64,000 nucleotides of DNA, from positions 124,001-188,000 of the forward strand of contig NZ_SAWZ01000004.1 in NCBI RefSeq assembly GCF_004122095.1, written 5' to 3'. This document shows positions 43,421-52,164 of the stretch, piece by piece. The position numbers and the translations under genes were made by a program. How positions within the stretch are numbered: the first letter of the stretch is position 1; every line of letters starts with the position of its first letter. The notes beneath the pieces were generated by a model. That model saw only the letters and a program-made list of their open reading frames with translations. It was not told the origin of the DNA and made no database searches. Source of the DNA: Pseudoxanthomonas composti (lineage in GTDB: Bacteria; Pseudomonadota; Gammaproteobacteria; Xanthomonadales; Xanthomonadaceae).

Positions 43421-44380
43421 ATGCCCCGGCACGTCCCCGGCCCTGGCCAGCTGCGCATCGCCGATCTGGAGGCCTTCTGCGCCGTGGCCGAGCGCTTGAG
43501 CTATGTCGCGGCCGCCCGCGGCACGGGCATGAGCCCCAGTGGGGTGACCCGCGCGGTGCAGGCGGTGGAAGCGGCGATGGGCCACGAGCTGCTCACCCGC
43601 AGCCATCGCAACGTGTCCCTGACCCCGGCCGGGGAGGCCTATTACGACCTGGCCCGCGCCGCCCTGCGCCAGCTAGCCGATGCCGGCCAGGTGCTGGCGC
43701 GCAGTGCCTCGGAGCTGCAGGGCCTGGTGCGCTTTTCGGCGCCCTCGGTGCTGGAGTCGCGCATCCTGCCGGCCGCACTGGCAGCGCTGTCGGTTTCGCA
43801 CCCGGGCCTGCGCGTGGACGTGACCTACACCGATGTCCATCTCGACCCGGCCCAGGCCGGCCTGGATTTCGCCATCCGCGGCGCCTACCCGGCAGACAGC
43901 GAGCTGATCGGGCAGACGCTGTGGCGCTATGAGCGCTACCTGTGCGCCGCGCCGGCCTATGTCGCGCACCATGGCCTGCCGGCCACGCCCGAGGATCTGG
44001 CCGGCCATCGCTTCGTGCTGCACACCGGGCCGCGCCAGCTGCGCAGCTGGTATCTCTACGACGGGCGCCAGTCGCTGCGCATCCCGCTTGGCGTCAGCCA
44101 CCGCGTGACCTCCGGCTCGGGCCTGGTCGAGCTGCTGCTGGCGGGCGTGGGCATCGGCCGGCTGGCCAGCTGGGTGGCCCAGCCGCTGATCGAGCAAGGC
44201 CGGCTGGTGCGCCTGTGCCCGCACCACACCGTGGTGTCCAGGACCGGCACGCTGATGGAGATGCATGCGGTCTACCATGGCCGCCTGTCCACCCCCAGCC
44301 GCAGCGTGATCGCGGCCATCCGCAAGGCCTGGGAGCAGCACGGTGGGCCCTTCGTCGCGCCACGCCGGCAGCGCCGCTGA
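43421..44380 (+). CDS. LysR-family transcriptional regulator
   Basis: The 319-residue protein has an N-terminal helix-turn-helix (LEAFCAVAERLSYVAAARGT, then SGVTRAVQAVEAAMGHELLTRSHRNVSLT) and a type-2 periplasmic-binding-like effector domain (LVRFSAPSVLESRILPAALA, FAIRGAYPADSELIGQTLWR). ATG 43421 is preferred over a TTG at 43391 that lies inside the dyad. It is divergent from the PLP dehydratase. It converges with the cytochrome gene, leaving ten bases between stops. Confidence 0.92.
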   Translation: MPRHVPGPGQLRIADLEAFCAVAERLSYVAAARGTGMSPSGVTRAVQAVEAAMGHELLTRSHRNVSLTPAGEAYYDLARAALRQLADAGQVLARSASELQGLVRFSAPSVLESRILPAALAALSVSHPGLRVDVTYTDVHLDPAQAGLDFAIRGAYPADSELIGQTLWRYERYLCAAPAYVAHHGLPATPEDLAGHRFVLHTGPRQLRSWYLYDGRQSLRIPLGVSHRVTSGSGLVELLLAGVGIGRLASWVAQPLIEQGRLVRLCPHHTVVSRTGTLMEMHAVYHGRLSTPSRSVIAAIRKAWEQHGGPFVAPRRQRR

Positions 44381-44390
44381 GGCCCTGCGC

Positions 44391-44834
44391 TCAGCGGTCG
44401 TCGGTGGTTTCCAGATAGGCCAGCAGGTCGGCCACCTTCTGCCGGTCGCTCAGGCCCCAGAAATACATCTTGGTGCCGGGGACCGCGTCCGAGGGCGCGG
44501 CCAGATAGGCCTGCAGCCGCGCCTGGTCCCAGGCGAAGTCCGCCTGCCGCATCGCCGGCGAGTACGCATAGCCCTCCACGCTGCCGGCGCGCCGGCCGAT
44601 CACGCCGTTGAGCTGCGGGCCGAAGGCATTGCGCGCGCGGGGCCCGGCCTTGTGGCAGCTGCTGCAGAGCTGTGCGAAGACCTGCTCGCCCCTGGCCGCA
44701 TCGGCGACGATGGGGCCGGCCTGCTCGGGCTGGCCGCAGCTGGCCAGGGCTAGCACCAGCAGCGCTGGCGCCATCACGCGGTGGAGCCGAGACGAGCCAG
44801 CGGCACGCGCGGCGTATGAAGGAAGGACTGCCAT
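44391..44834 (-). CDS. Class I c-type cytochrome, lipoprotein or membrane-anchored
   Basis: The 147-residue product has a hydrophobic leader ending in LALASC, a probable lipobox. One haem site follows (CSSCH in VFAQLCSSCHKAGPRARN) with NAFGPQLNGVIGRRAG and the axial Met in GTKMYFWGLS. This pattern fits mitochondrial-like or cytochrome c550-type periplasmic electron carriers. The start is uncertain: 44834 has GAGG at good spacing; 44849 and 44774 are alternatives. A REP palindrome lies just upstream and extends the open frame artificially. Confidence 0.88.
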   Translation of the reverse strand: MAVLPSYAARAAGSSRLHRVMAPALLVLALASCGQPEQAGPIVADAARGEQVFAQLCSSCHKAGPRARNAFGPQLNGVIGRRAGSVEGYAYSPAMRQADFAWDQARLQAYLAAPSDAVPGTKMYFWGLSDRQKVADLLAYLETTDDR

Positions 44835-44867
44835 CAGGGCGCCTCGCATGGTCCTGATGCATCTCAC

Positions 44868-44955
44868 TGTGGAAGCGGCTCGGGGTGGCCTCGGGCCATT
44901 AGCCGCGAAGGGGCTTTGTCGGTAAAGCCGCTTCGCGGCTGAAGCCGCTCCCACA
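44868..44955. repeat. REP-type palindrome with an internal insertion
   Basis: It begins TGTGGAAGCGGCTCGGGGTGG, containing the GGTGGCCTCGGGCCAT insertion also seen at 30922, and ends CTTCGCGGCTGAAGCCGCTCCCACA. It lies 20-34 bases before the possible cytochrome starts, so it could affect that mRNA leader. Confidence 0.82.
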
Positions 44956-45018
44956 AGACCACTGAGCATTCGGGTGGATCGAGGCGAAAACACGCAGTTT
45001 GAGCGGCCCATCAGCAGC

Positions 45019-45321
45019 TCAACGGTCCTGCTTCAGCACGGCCTCGAGCAAGCCGGGAAAACGCGCTTCCAGCTCCTGGCGGCGCAGGCGGTTCAGGTGC
45101 GTGGTCCCGGCGATCTGCGTGCACACCAGCCCGGCCTCGCGCAGGATCCGGAAGTGGTGGGACATGCTGGACTTGGGCCGGCCGAACTCCAGCTCGCCGC
45201 AGGTCGCCTGCGCCACTGCCCCCAGATGGCGCACGATCTCCAGCCGCGCCGGGTCGCTCAGGGCGTGGAAGATCCGCTCCAGGGTGAAGGTGGACGGATC
45301 GGGATGCTTGTACGGACGCAT
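45019..45321 (-). CDS. ArsR-family transcriptional regulator
   Basis: The 100-residue protein is a small winged-helix repressor: FHALSDPARLEIVRHLGAV, CGELEFGRPKSSMSHHFRIL (recognition helix) and EAGLVCTQIAGTTHLNRLR. No metal-binding CxC motif is visible in the recognition helix, so it may sense an organic or redox signal. It is divergent from the Old Yellow Enzyme gene at 45429 with a large dyad between them. ArsR plus OYE pairs are common for enzymes reducing reactive enones or nitro compounds. Confidence 0.9.
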   Translation of the reverse strand: MRPYKHPDPSTFTLERIFHALSDPARLEIVRHLGAVAQATCGELEFGRPKSSMSHHFRILREAGLVCTQIAGTTHLNRLRRQELEARFPGLLEAVLKQDR

Positions 45322-45345
45322 GGGCCGATCTTACCCGGCATGGCG

Positions 45346-45378
45346 ATTGATCGATAGTTCGACTATTATCGAATCAAT
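45346..45378. promoter_or_regulatory. ArsR-type dyad in divergent promoter
   Basis: An imperfect 33-bp AT-rich palindrome starts ATTGATCGATAG and ends ATTATCGAATCAAT, located 25 bases before the regulator start and 51 bases before the OYE start. AT-rich dyads of this size are typical ArsR operators. It is the most AT-rich spot in the neighbourhood. Confidence 0.65.
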
Positions 45379-45428
45379 GGCGACAGGGGTTGTCGCCTCC
45401 TTATCCAGACCGGCCCAACAGGATCCCT

Positions 45429-46523
45429 ATGTCCGCGCTTTTCCAACCCTTCACCTTGAAGGACCTCACCCTGCGCAACCGCGTGGCGGTGCCGCCCATG
45501 TGCCAGTACCAGGCCATCGACGGCCTGGCCAACGACTGGCACCACGTGCATCTGGCCGGCCTGGCGCGCGGCGGCGCCGGCCTGGTGATCGTGGAGGCCA
45601 CCGCGGTCTCGCCCGAAGGCCGCATCACCCCCAACTGCCTGGGCCTGTGGAACGACCAGCAGGCGCAGGCGCTGGCGCCGATGGCCGCGGCCATCAAGGC
45701 CGCTGGCGCGGTGCCCGGCATCCAGATCGGCCACGCCGGCCGCAAGGCCAATGCCAATCGCCCCTGGGAAGGCGATGACCACATCGCCGCCGACGATCCG
45801 CGCTACTGGGAGACCCTGGGGCCCTCGGCCATCGCCTTCGGGCATCACCTGCCGCGCGTGCCCCGGGCGATGAGCGTGGAGGACATCGCGCGCGTGCAGC
45901 AGGATTTCGTGGCCGCCGCCCAGCGTGCGCTGGAGGCCGGCTTCGAATGGCTGGAGCTGCACTTCGCCCATGGCTACCTGGCGCAGAGCTTCTTCTCCGC
46001 GCACGCCAACCAGCGCGAGGACCGCTACGGCGGCAGCGCCGAGAACCGCGGACGTTTCCTGCGCGAAACGCTGGCGGCCGTGCGCAAGGTCTGGCCCGAG
46101 CACCTGCCGCTGACCGCGCGCTTCGGGGTGATCGAATACGACGGCCGCGACGATCAGACCCTGGCCGAATCCATCGCGCTGGTGCAGGACTTCAAGCGCG
46201 AAGGGCTGGACATGCTCAGCGTCAGCGTCGGCTTCACCATCGCCGAGACCCAGATCCCGTGGGGTCCGTCGTTCCTCGCCCCCATCGCCAGGCGCGTGCG
46301 CGAGGAGACCGGCCTGCCGGTGTCCTCGGCCTGGGGCTTCGGCACCGCCGAGGCCGCCGAAGCGGCCGTGGCCAGCCAGGCGCTGGACCTGGTGATGGTG
46401 GGCCGCTCGCACCTGGCCGACCCGCACTGGACCTTCGCCGCGGCCAAGCAGCTGGGCGTGTCCAAGCCCTCCTGGACGCTGCCGGCGCCCTACGCGCACT
46501 GGCTGGAGCGTTACGCGGCCTGA
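45429..46523 (+). CDS. Old Yellow Enzyme-family NADPH:flavin oxidoreductase (XenA/YqjM class)
   Basis: The 364-residue TIM-barrel flavoenzyme starts MSALFQPFTLKDLTLRNRVA. The conserved PPMCQYQAIDGLANDWHHVH is the YqjM/XenA-type active-site motif with redox-modulating Cys. GIQIGHAGRKANANRPWEG carries the substrate-binding His pair. FEWLELHFAHGYLAQSFFSAHANQREDRYGG is the usual FMN signature region, and VMVGRSHLADPHW lies near the end. It reduces activated C=C bonds and related xenobiotics. It is probably repressed by the divergent ArsR protein. A hairpin follows the stop. Confidence 0.94.
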   Translation: MSALFQPFTLKDLTLRNRVAVPPMCQYQAIDGLANDWHHVHLAGLARGGAGLVIVEATAVSPEGRITPNCLGLWNDQQAQALAPMAAAIKAAGAVPGIQIGHAGRKANANRPWEGDDHIAADDPRYWETLGPSAIAFGHHLPRVPRAMSVEDIARVQQDFVAAAQRALEAGFEWLELHFAHGYLAQSFFSAHANQREDRYGGSAENRGRFLRETLAAVRKVWPEHLPLTARFGVIEYDGRDDQTLAESIALVQDFKREGLDMLSVSVGFTIAETQIPWGPSFLAPIARRVREETGLPVSSAWGFGTAEAAEAAVASQALDLVMVGRSHLADPHWTFAAAKQLGVSKPSWTLPAPYAHWLERYAA

Positions 46524-46532
46524 GGGCGGCAT

Positions 46533-46559
46533 CCGCGCGCCTGCATGGCAGGCGCGCGG
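46533..46559 (+). terminator. Hairpin after the OYE gene
   Basis: A perfect 11-bp stem CCGCGCGCCTG / CAGGCGCGCGG with a CATGG loop lies nine bases after the stop. There is no T run, so termination is plausible, not certain. Confidence 0.55.
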
Positions 46560-46760
46560 GGGATGCGGTGGTCACCGCCGCGAGCGTTGACAGCGCCGGT
46601 AGCATCCCACTGCCTACGTAGCGCTCAGAGGCCTATGCAGGTGAAATGCTTCGATGAGTTACTTGACCGTTTGCTGGCCTCTAAAGCTGTTTCCCGCCGC
46701 GTAGACAACCTATCCTCGCCACACCCGAACTGATTCGAGCGAGCCGGATGCATGTCGCTC

Positions 46761-46830
46761 TGTGGGAGCGGCTTCAGCCGCGAAGAGGCTTTCCCGGTAA
46801 AGCCCCTTCGCGGCTGAAGCCGCTCCCACA
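46761..46830. repeat. REP-type palindrome (TGTGGGAGCGG variant)
   Basis: A nearly perfect 70-bp palindrome: TGTGGGAGCGGCTTCAGCCG on the left and CGGCTGAAGCCGCTCCCACA on the right, with inner arms GAAGAGGCTTTCCCGG / GGTAAAGCCCCTTC. It separates the OYE and Hsp70-like genes. The rest of 46560-46858 shows no gene. Confidence 0.88.
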
Positions 46831-46858
46831 CGAGGCTTTCAGAAGCGCGCCCCAGCGC

Positions 46859-48223
46859 TCAGCCCAATCCGCCGCTGGCCGCCAGCGCCAGGCCCTGGAC
46901 CACGCCGAACGAAGGATCGCCATGCACCAGCCTCGCGCGCGGGAAGGCCTCGCGCACGACCTGCTGCACATAGGGCGCACGCGACATGCCGCCGGTGAGG
47001 AACACCGCATCGGGGTCGTGGCCGATGTCGGCCGCCACCTGCGCCAGCAGCTCGCGCATCTGTCCGAGGAAGCTTTCGGCGGCCTGGGTCAGTCCGGCCG
47101 CCTGCAGCGTCACCGACAGCGCCGGCTCGATGTAGTCCAGCGTATCGGTATGCTGGGCCGCGCCGCTGAGCACGATCTTGCTGCGCTCCACCCCGCGCGC
47201 CAGGCGCGCGGTGTTGCCGGTGTCCTGCAGCGCCTGCAGGCGCGGGCCGTAGGGCGCATCGACGCTGTCGTACTTGTGCAGGCGAAACTCGCGCTGGCGG
47301 GTCAGGTCGTGGACGGTGGCCGCCTCGGCATAGTGATGGTTGGGCACGCGGGTGATGCCGCGGCCGAACAGCGGCATGTAGCCGGCCAGGCTCAGCGCCA
47401 GATCCACGTCGGTGCCGCCGCGGGCGATACCCCAGGCGCGGCGCACGGCCGGCGGCAGCGCGCCGCCGACATCGGCGTGGGCCACATCGGTGGTGCCGCC
47501 GCCGATATCCACCACCACCACTTCATGGCGGGTGTCGCTGGCGGCATGGTGGCGCATGGCCGCAGCCGAGGGTTCCTCCAGGAAGCGCACGCGGTCGAAG
47601 CCGGCCGCGGTCGCCGCCGCCTGCAGGATCTCCAGGGCCTGGTCGTTGCCGGCCTCACCCATCGAGCTGCGGAACTGCACCGGCCGCCCCAGCACGGCCT
47701 CGCGCACCGGCGTGTCGAACTGGCGCTGCGCGGTGAGGCGGATGTGCTCGAGGATATGCGTGGCGATGCCGGTGATGGTCTGCCTGGCGCGCGGGTGCAG
47801 GTTGTAGCCCAGCATCGACTTTGGGCTCTGCACCAAGTTGCCCTCGCCCTCGGCGAAGTAGGCATCCAGCGCGTCCTCGCCATAGACCGCGTTCTGCAGC
47901 AGCGCGGCCGACGTGCGCGGCTGGCGCATCTGTTCTTCCATCCAGTCCCGGCGCACCGCGCGCAGGGCCTCGCGCCGCAGCGCCTGCGCCGGACGCTCCT
48001 GGCCGGCCGCCTGCGCCTGCCGGCGCGCGGCGTCGACCAGCTGCTGCAGCTGGTGCTCCTGGGCGTCGTTGGGCACGAAATCATCGACCTCGCGCATCAC
48101 CTCCGGGAAATACACCGAGGTGCGGAACTGCGCCTGCTCGCCGAACTGCACCGGCACCACGGCGCCATCGATCACCGCCGCGGCGGCCGAGTTGCTGGTG
48201 CCAAAGTCGATGCCGAGTCTCAT
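46859..48223 (-). CDS. yegD: Hsp70-family protein, YegD-like
   Basis: The 454-residue protein opens MRLGIDFGTSNSAAAAVIDG, the actin-like phosphate-1 loop, and has VVVDIGGGTTDVAHADVGG (phosphate 2) and FLTGGMSRAPYVQQVV (adenosine motif). Length and the AHAD-type inserts match YegD, a short Hsp70 relative without the DnaK substrate-binding domain. The client is unknown. The start at 48223 follows the DnaK-like first strand; the longer upstream frame is unsupported. It is closely followed upstream by the MAPEG gene on the same strand. Confidence 0.92.
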   Translation of the reverse strand: MRLGIDFGTSNSAAAAVIDGAVVPVQFGEQAQFRTSVYFPEVMREVDDFVPNDAQEHQLQQLVDAARRQAQAAGQERPAQALRREALRAVRRDWMEEQMRQPRTSAALLQNAVYGEDALDAYFAEGEGNLVQSPKSMLGYNLHPRARQTITGIATHILEHIRLTAQRQFDTPVREAVLGRPVQFRSSMGEAGNDQALEILQAAATAAGFDRVRFLEEPSAAAMRHHAASDTRHEVVVVDIGGGTTDVAHADVGGALPPAVRRAWGIARGGTDVDLALSLAGYMPLFGRGITRVPNHHYAEAATVHDLTRQREFRLHKYDSVDAPYGPRLQALQDTGNTARLARGVERSKIVLSGAAQHTDTLDYIEPALSVTLQAAGLTQAAESFLGQMRELLAQVAADIGHDPDAVFLTGGMSRAPYVQQVVREAFPRARLVHGDPSFGVVQGLALAASGGLG

Positions 48224-48380
48224 GGCCGGTGCAGCGCCTGCGCGAAGGGGCCGCGCACTGTGCCGCAAGGGCTCCTGGGGTGCAACGACGGCGCCCGCGG
48301 CCGCTCCCAAAAATCCATGCCATGCCTTCGATTCGGATGCGCCGGCGCGCGGGCCGGCAGCGCCCGTCACGCAACGACGG

Positions 48381-48779
48381 TCATGGCAACAGCAATAGCG
48401 CCCACAGCGCCAGCACTGCCAGGAAGTTCACGGTGAACACCAGCCCGCGCAGACGCACGTTGCCGGTGAACACCTGCACCGCGCTGTGCAGCACGCGGCC
48501 GGCCACGAACACCCAGGCCAGCCCGATCACCAACGGTCCGGTCGCACCCTGCAGCAACAGCAGCACGCAGGCCACGTGGAAGAACAGCGGCCATTCGAAT
48601 TGATTGGACAGGTTCGCGCCGATGCGCGGCTCCAAGGCAGCGAACGGGTTGCTGCCGTCGCCGCGCCGCCCCAGGCCCCAGACCGCAGGCGCTCGCGCCA
48701 CCGTCAGGGCGACGTACAGCAGTGCGCACAGCGCCACGTGGGCGGCCATGGGCAGGATCGGCGAAGCGGCCATGGACAT
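48381..48779 (-). CDS. MAPEG-family membrane protein
   Basis: The 132-residue protein has four hydrophobic helices. The family pattern AALEPRIGANLSNQFEWPLFF contains the conserved Arg and Asn-Glu contacts of membrane-associated eicosanoid/glutathione proteins, and AGRVLHSAVQVFTGNVRLRGLVF is the R-x-x-H-x-x-x-Q helix. Bacterial members bind glutathione and may detoxify hydrophobic electrophiles, but many are uncharacterised. ATG at 48779 or 48773 may be used. Confidence 0.88.
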   Translation of the reverse strand: MSMAASPILPMAAHVALCALLYVALTVARAPAVWGLGRRGDGSNPFAALEPRIGANLSNQFEWPLFFHVACVLLLLQGATGPLVIGLAWVFVAGRVLHSAVQVFTGNVRLRGLVFTVNFLAVLALWALLLLP

Positions 48780-48888
48780 GTCGGTGCGTGATCCTTGGGC
48801 TGAGGGCACAACAGCTGGGCGGGCGCGGACGCGCAAGGACGCCCACGCCCTCAGCCGATCATGCCATGCGCGCCGGCGCGCGCAGGCA

Positions 48889-51024
48889 TCAGAACCCCGT
48901 GCGCGCTTCCAGGTGCTGTTCCACCTCGGCGCGCGTGGTCCACAGGGTGCGGAACTCACCCCTGGACAGCAACTCCAGCTGGTCGCTGATGTGGGGCGAG
49001 CCGGGCTGGCTGGCGTTGCCATAACTCATCAGGCCCTTGGCCTTGATCGGCGTGCTGAACTCCACCATCGACACCCAGGTCTCGCCGTGCTGGGGCAGGC
49101 GCTCGCCATCGGCGTTGAGCGGATCCCAGGTGATGACATCGAACGCGCCGAGATTGCCGAAGCCGCCGCGGCCGGGCAGGTTCACCTGGCCCAGGTGGAA
49201 GCGCGAGACCTCGCCGTAGGGGCGGTCGATCGCGCCGTAGAGCTCCCGGGTTTTGGCCACGGCCTGCTTGAGCTGGCGCACGGCCAGCGCCGGGTCCTTC
49301 AGGCCGCTGGGCGTGGTCAGCGGCGCCTCCAGCGACCACGGCGTGGCATAGCCGGCCTGCGAGGCATACCTGGCATCGCCGGTGAACAACCGCGCCCACT
49401 GCTCGAACAGCAGCGCGCCGCGACTGTCGGCTTCGAAATGACGGTCCCAGCCCTTGAGCACCTGCAGCGCGGCGAGGATGTCCGGGTCGCTGCTGCCTTC
49501 GGCGGCGGCGTACAGCTGCGGCAGGGTGCGGTCGGCGGCCAGCGCCTGCGCGGTGCGCTTGAGCGCGATGAACTGGTCCAAGTCGATCCGCTCGTGCTCG
49601 GCCAGCATCTTCACCGAGTTCTGCGCGCGCAGGGACATCGGCCCCAGCGGCGCGGTGTAGGCCGGGAAGGCCTCGGGATCCAGCGCGCGCGGCCAGCTGG
49701 CCAGCCACGGCGGATCGTTGGTGTTCTGCACGAAGCCGCCGGCCGGGTTGATGACCTTGGGCAGATCCTCGTAGCCGTGCACCTGCGTCCACAGCGTGCT
49801 GGAGGTGTCGCCCGGCACCAGGGCGCTCCAGTATTTCAGATCGCCCTGCGCATGTTTGGGCAGGATGCCGTTGTCCAGGAACATCACGTTGCCGGCCTTG
49901 TCGGCATAGACGATGTTGAACATCGGCACCTGCAGCTGCTTCAGCGCGGCCTGGAACTGGCTGAAGTCGGTGGCCTTGCCCATATCCCAGTACTGCTTGA
50001 GCATGTGCGGGCGGTCCAGGCCGGCCACGCGCAGCGCCACGGTGGCGCCGTCGTAGCGCTGAAATACCGGACCGTGCACGGTGTGCCGCACCTGGAGCGC
50101 CTCGGTCTTCAGCGCGCCATCGGGCTGGCGGATCTTCAGCGTTTTCTCTTCCACCTCGAACGGGCGCACCTTGCCATCCAGCAGGTAGCCATCGCCGGAC
50201 AGGGCGAGCTTGTAGGTGGTCTGGCCCAGCATCGTGTTGACCGTGTTGGTAAAGCCCAGGTCCTTGTTGAAGCCGAAGCGCAGGATCGGCAGCCCCACCT
50301 GGGTGGCGCCGTACAGGTCCAGGCCCGGCCCGTTGAGATGGGCCTCGTAGTAGGTGTAGTAGCCGGTGCCCCAGGGCAGGTGCGGATTGGCCAGCAGCAT
50401 GGCGTGGCCATCGCGGGTCTTGCGCGGCATCAGCGCCCAGGCATTGGATCCATCGCGTGCCTGCGCGTCCTTGGGCGCCTCGCCCAGCACCTTGGCCGGC
50501 GAGGCGATGTAGATGTAGTTCATCAGCCGGTGCGCGTGCGCCACCACGTCCACGCCTGTCAGCGGCAGCACCACCTTCAGCTCTTCCTGGACCGCGTCCG
50601 GGTTGGCGGCGACATAGGCGTTGATGCCCTGGGCGAAGGCATCCAGGTCGGCGCGGAAGCCCGGATCCTGCTGCCGGTACCACTGCTGCGCGCGGGAGTA
50701 GACGTCGTTGGCCGCCATCCAGCGGTCCTGCTCGGCGTACTTCTCGCCCCAGTATTCGGCCGCACGTCCCCGCGCCTCGCCGTACAGCCGCAACAGCACA
50801 TTGCCGTGGCTCTGGGTCTGCGCCCAGCCGAAGCCGTAGAACACCCCGGCCTCGGTCCTGGCGTACACGTGCGGCACGCCGTAGCGGTCCCACAGGATCT
50901 CGCCACCGCCAGCACTGGTCGGCGCGGCGCTGGCCGGCGACACGATGACCAGCGCGGCCAGCAGCAGCCCGGCGCTCTTGAGGATCGCGCCCGCGCGGGC
51001 GCCGAAGGGGATTGGATCGGCCAC
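48889..51024 (-). CDS. Penicillin acylase family (Ntn) amidohydrolase, acylase precursor
   Basis: The 711-residue precursor has a signal peptide ([19 protein letters not shown]) and [13 protein letters not shown], typical of the alpha chain. The autocatalytic site [14 protein letters not shown] follows, where Ser about 192 becomes the N-terminal nucleophile of the beta chain. The conserved [13 protein letters not shown] and QNTNDPPWL, the latter with the catalytic Asn region, are also present. The order resembles periplasmic acylases of the PvdQ/QuiP/aculeacin group, which cleave acyl-homoserine lactones or lipopeptides. GTG 51024 is the start, with AAGGAG eight bases upstream. It is the last gene before a repeat array. 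Confidence 0.92.
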   Translation of the reverse strand: MADPIPFGARAGAILKSAGLLLAALVIVSPASAAPTSAGGGEILWDRYGVPHVYARTEAGVFYGFGWAQTQSHGNVLLRLYGEARGRAAEYWGEKYAEQDRWMAANDVYSRAQQWYRQQDPGFRADLDAFAQGINAYVAANPDAVQEELKVVLPLTGVDVVAHAHRLMNYIYIASPAKVLGEAPKDAQARDGSNAWALMPRKTRDGHAMLLANPHLPWGTGYYTYYEAHLNGPGLDLYGATQVGLPILRFGFNKDLGFTNTVNTMLGQTTYKLALSGDGYLLDGKVRPFEVEEKTLKIRQPDGALKTEALQVRHTVHGPVFQRYDGATVALRVAGLDRPHMLKQYWDMGKATDFSQFQAALKQLQVPMFNIVYADKAGNVMFLDNGILPKHAQGDLKYWSALVPGDTSSTLWTQVHGYEDLPKVINPAGGFVQNTNDPPWLASWPRALDPEAFPAYTAPLGPMSLRAQNSVKMLAEHERIDLDQFIALKRTAQALAADRTLPQLYAAAEGSSDPDILAALQVLKGWDRHFEADSRGALLFEQWARLFTGDARYASQAGYATPWSLEAPLTTPSGLKDPALAVRQLKQAVAKTRELYGAIDRPYGEVSRFHLGQVNLPGRGGFGNLGAFDVITWDPLNADGERLPQHGETWVSMVEFSTPIKAKGLMSYGNASQPGSPHISDQLELLSRGEFRTLWTTRAEVEQHLEARTGF

Positions 51025-51138
51025 TGCACACTCCTTGGGGGAAGGTGGCCTCGAGCTTGGTGCACCTGACGCCCCAGGTAAACCCATCGGAGCACGCAGC
51101 AGCCCGCACCGTAGCGGGCACGGCTCTCGGCGCCGGAA

Positions 51139-51600
51139 TCTGGTGGACAAGCTCCGCGTTGTCCACCCTACGCCGAGTAGGGTGGATGACGCTCCTCCAT
51201 CCACCACCGCAGCGAACGGACCGGCGCGCGACGCCTCATCCTCCATCGGGCGCCCCACCTCGGCGGACAAGCTTCGCGTTGTCCTTCCCACGCCGACCGT
51301 AGGGTGGATGGCGCTCCTCCATCCACCACCGCAGCGAACGGACCGGCGCGCGACGGCTCATCCTCCATCGTGCGCCCCACCTCGGCGGACAAGCTTCGCG
51401 TTGTCCGCCCTACGCCGACCGTAGGGTGGATGACGCTCCTCCATCCACCACCGCAGCGAACGGACCGGCGCGCGACGCCTCATCCTCCATCGGGCGCCCC
51501 ACCTCTGCGGACAAGCTTCGCGTTGTCCGCCCTACGCCGACCGTCGCCCCACGCCGACCGTAGGGTGGATGACGCCCCTCCATCCACCACCGCCGCAAAC
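51139..51600. repeat. GTAGGGTGGA repeat array, 122-bp unit, upstream of the acylase gene
   Basis: Cores start at 51177, 51299, 51421 and 51560; the first two intervals are exactly 122 bp and the third 139 bp because of a 17-bp extra segment. The spacer (ACCGCAGCGAACGGACCGGC, then GACGCCTCATCCTCCATCGG) is unlike the spacers at 4505 or 18833, so each array has its own spacer with a shared palindromic core. Open frames through it are artefacts. No gene is seen between 51025 and 51894. Confidence 0.85.
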
Positions 51601-51626
51601 GGACCAGCGGGGACGCGTCTGCTCAG

Positions 51627-51770
51627 ACTCGTTCCTGCGTCCCTGCGCGCGTTGGCTTTGCGCAGGGACGCAGGAACGAGTGAAAAGCGAAGCATTGACT
51701 TGCGCTCACTCGCTTCTCGTTCCCCCAACGCGTTCCTCGCTCTTCGTCCCTGACTCGGTCTCGCTTCAGC
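51627..51770. repeat. ACGAGT-type inverted repeat, upstream of the toxin-antitoxin pair
   Basis: Arms 51627-51648 and 51660-51681 are perfect 22-bp inverted copies starting ACTCGTTCCTGCGTCCCTGC, with an 11-bp loop. More CTCGTTCC copies follow to about 51770. Related elements lie at 20775, 40895, 52588 and 55088. Confidence 0.85.
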
Positions 51771-51842
51771 GCTGCAACCGGCCGATCCACTTGCATAACC
51801 GAGCGGGGTCGCGCGGCGACATGGACGTTCAATCGCAAAAAA

Positions 51843-51858
51843 GTACCGAAAACGGTAC
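51843..51858. promoter_or_regulatory. Palindrome upstream of the toxin-antitoxin operon
   Basis: GTACCGAAAACGGTAC is a perfect 6-bp dyad around AAAA, 37 bases before the antitoxin start. Antitoxins of this type usually repress their own promoter through such sites; this is inference. Confidence 0.6.
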
Positions 51859-51894
51859 CATTCGAGCGGGAAACGTATCGGAGTCCGTGCCGCC

Positions 51895-52164
51895 ATGGGC
51901 AACACCATCACCATCGCTGAGATCAAACGCCGTGGAATGGCTGCGATCGAGGAAGGACTGCGGCAGGGCCCTGTCCGCATCATCAAGCGCAACAAATCGG
52001 CCGCGGTTGTGCTCTCGGAGGAAGAGTATCTGCGCCTGACCGACGGGCCGCCGCCGGCTAGACAAGGCCTGACCGCGCTGGAGTGGCTGCTGTCGCAGCC
52101 GGCCTCCGGCACGCGCAGCAAGGCGGAGATCGACGCAGCATTGGCCAAAGCGCGCGGCTGGTGA
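51895..52164 (+). CDS. Antitoxin of a type II toxin-antitoxin system (Phd/YefM-like)
   Basis: The 89-residue protein begins MGNTITIAEIKRRGMAAIEE, then PVRIIKRNKSAAVVLSEEEY, the Phd/YefM-type beta strand and helix used for DNA binding. The C-terminal part (ALEWLLSQPASGTRSKAEID) would wrap the toxin. Its stop overlaps the toxin start by four bases, so the pair is translationally coupled. It would neutralise the PIN-domain nuclease and repress the operon. Confidence 0.87.
   Translation: MGNTITIAEIKRRGMAAIEEGLRQGPVRIIKRNKSAAVVLSEEEYLRLTDGPPPARQGLTALEWLLSQPASGTRSKAEIDAALAKARGW

Noticed and set aside
51139-51600. Possible CRISPR array or small genes
   Set aside because: The spacer is the same in each 122-bp unit; frames such as 51168-51392 are repeat artefacts.
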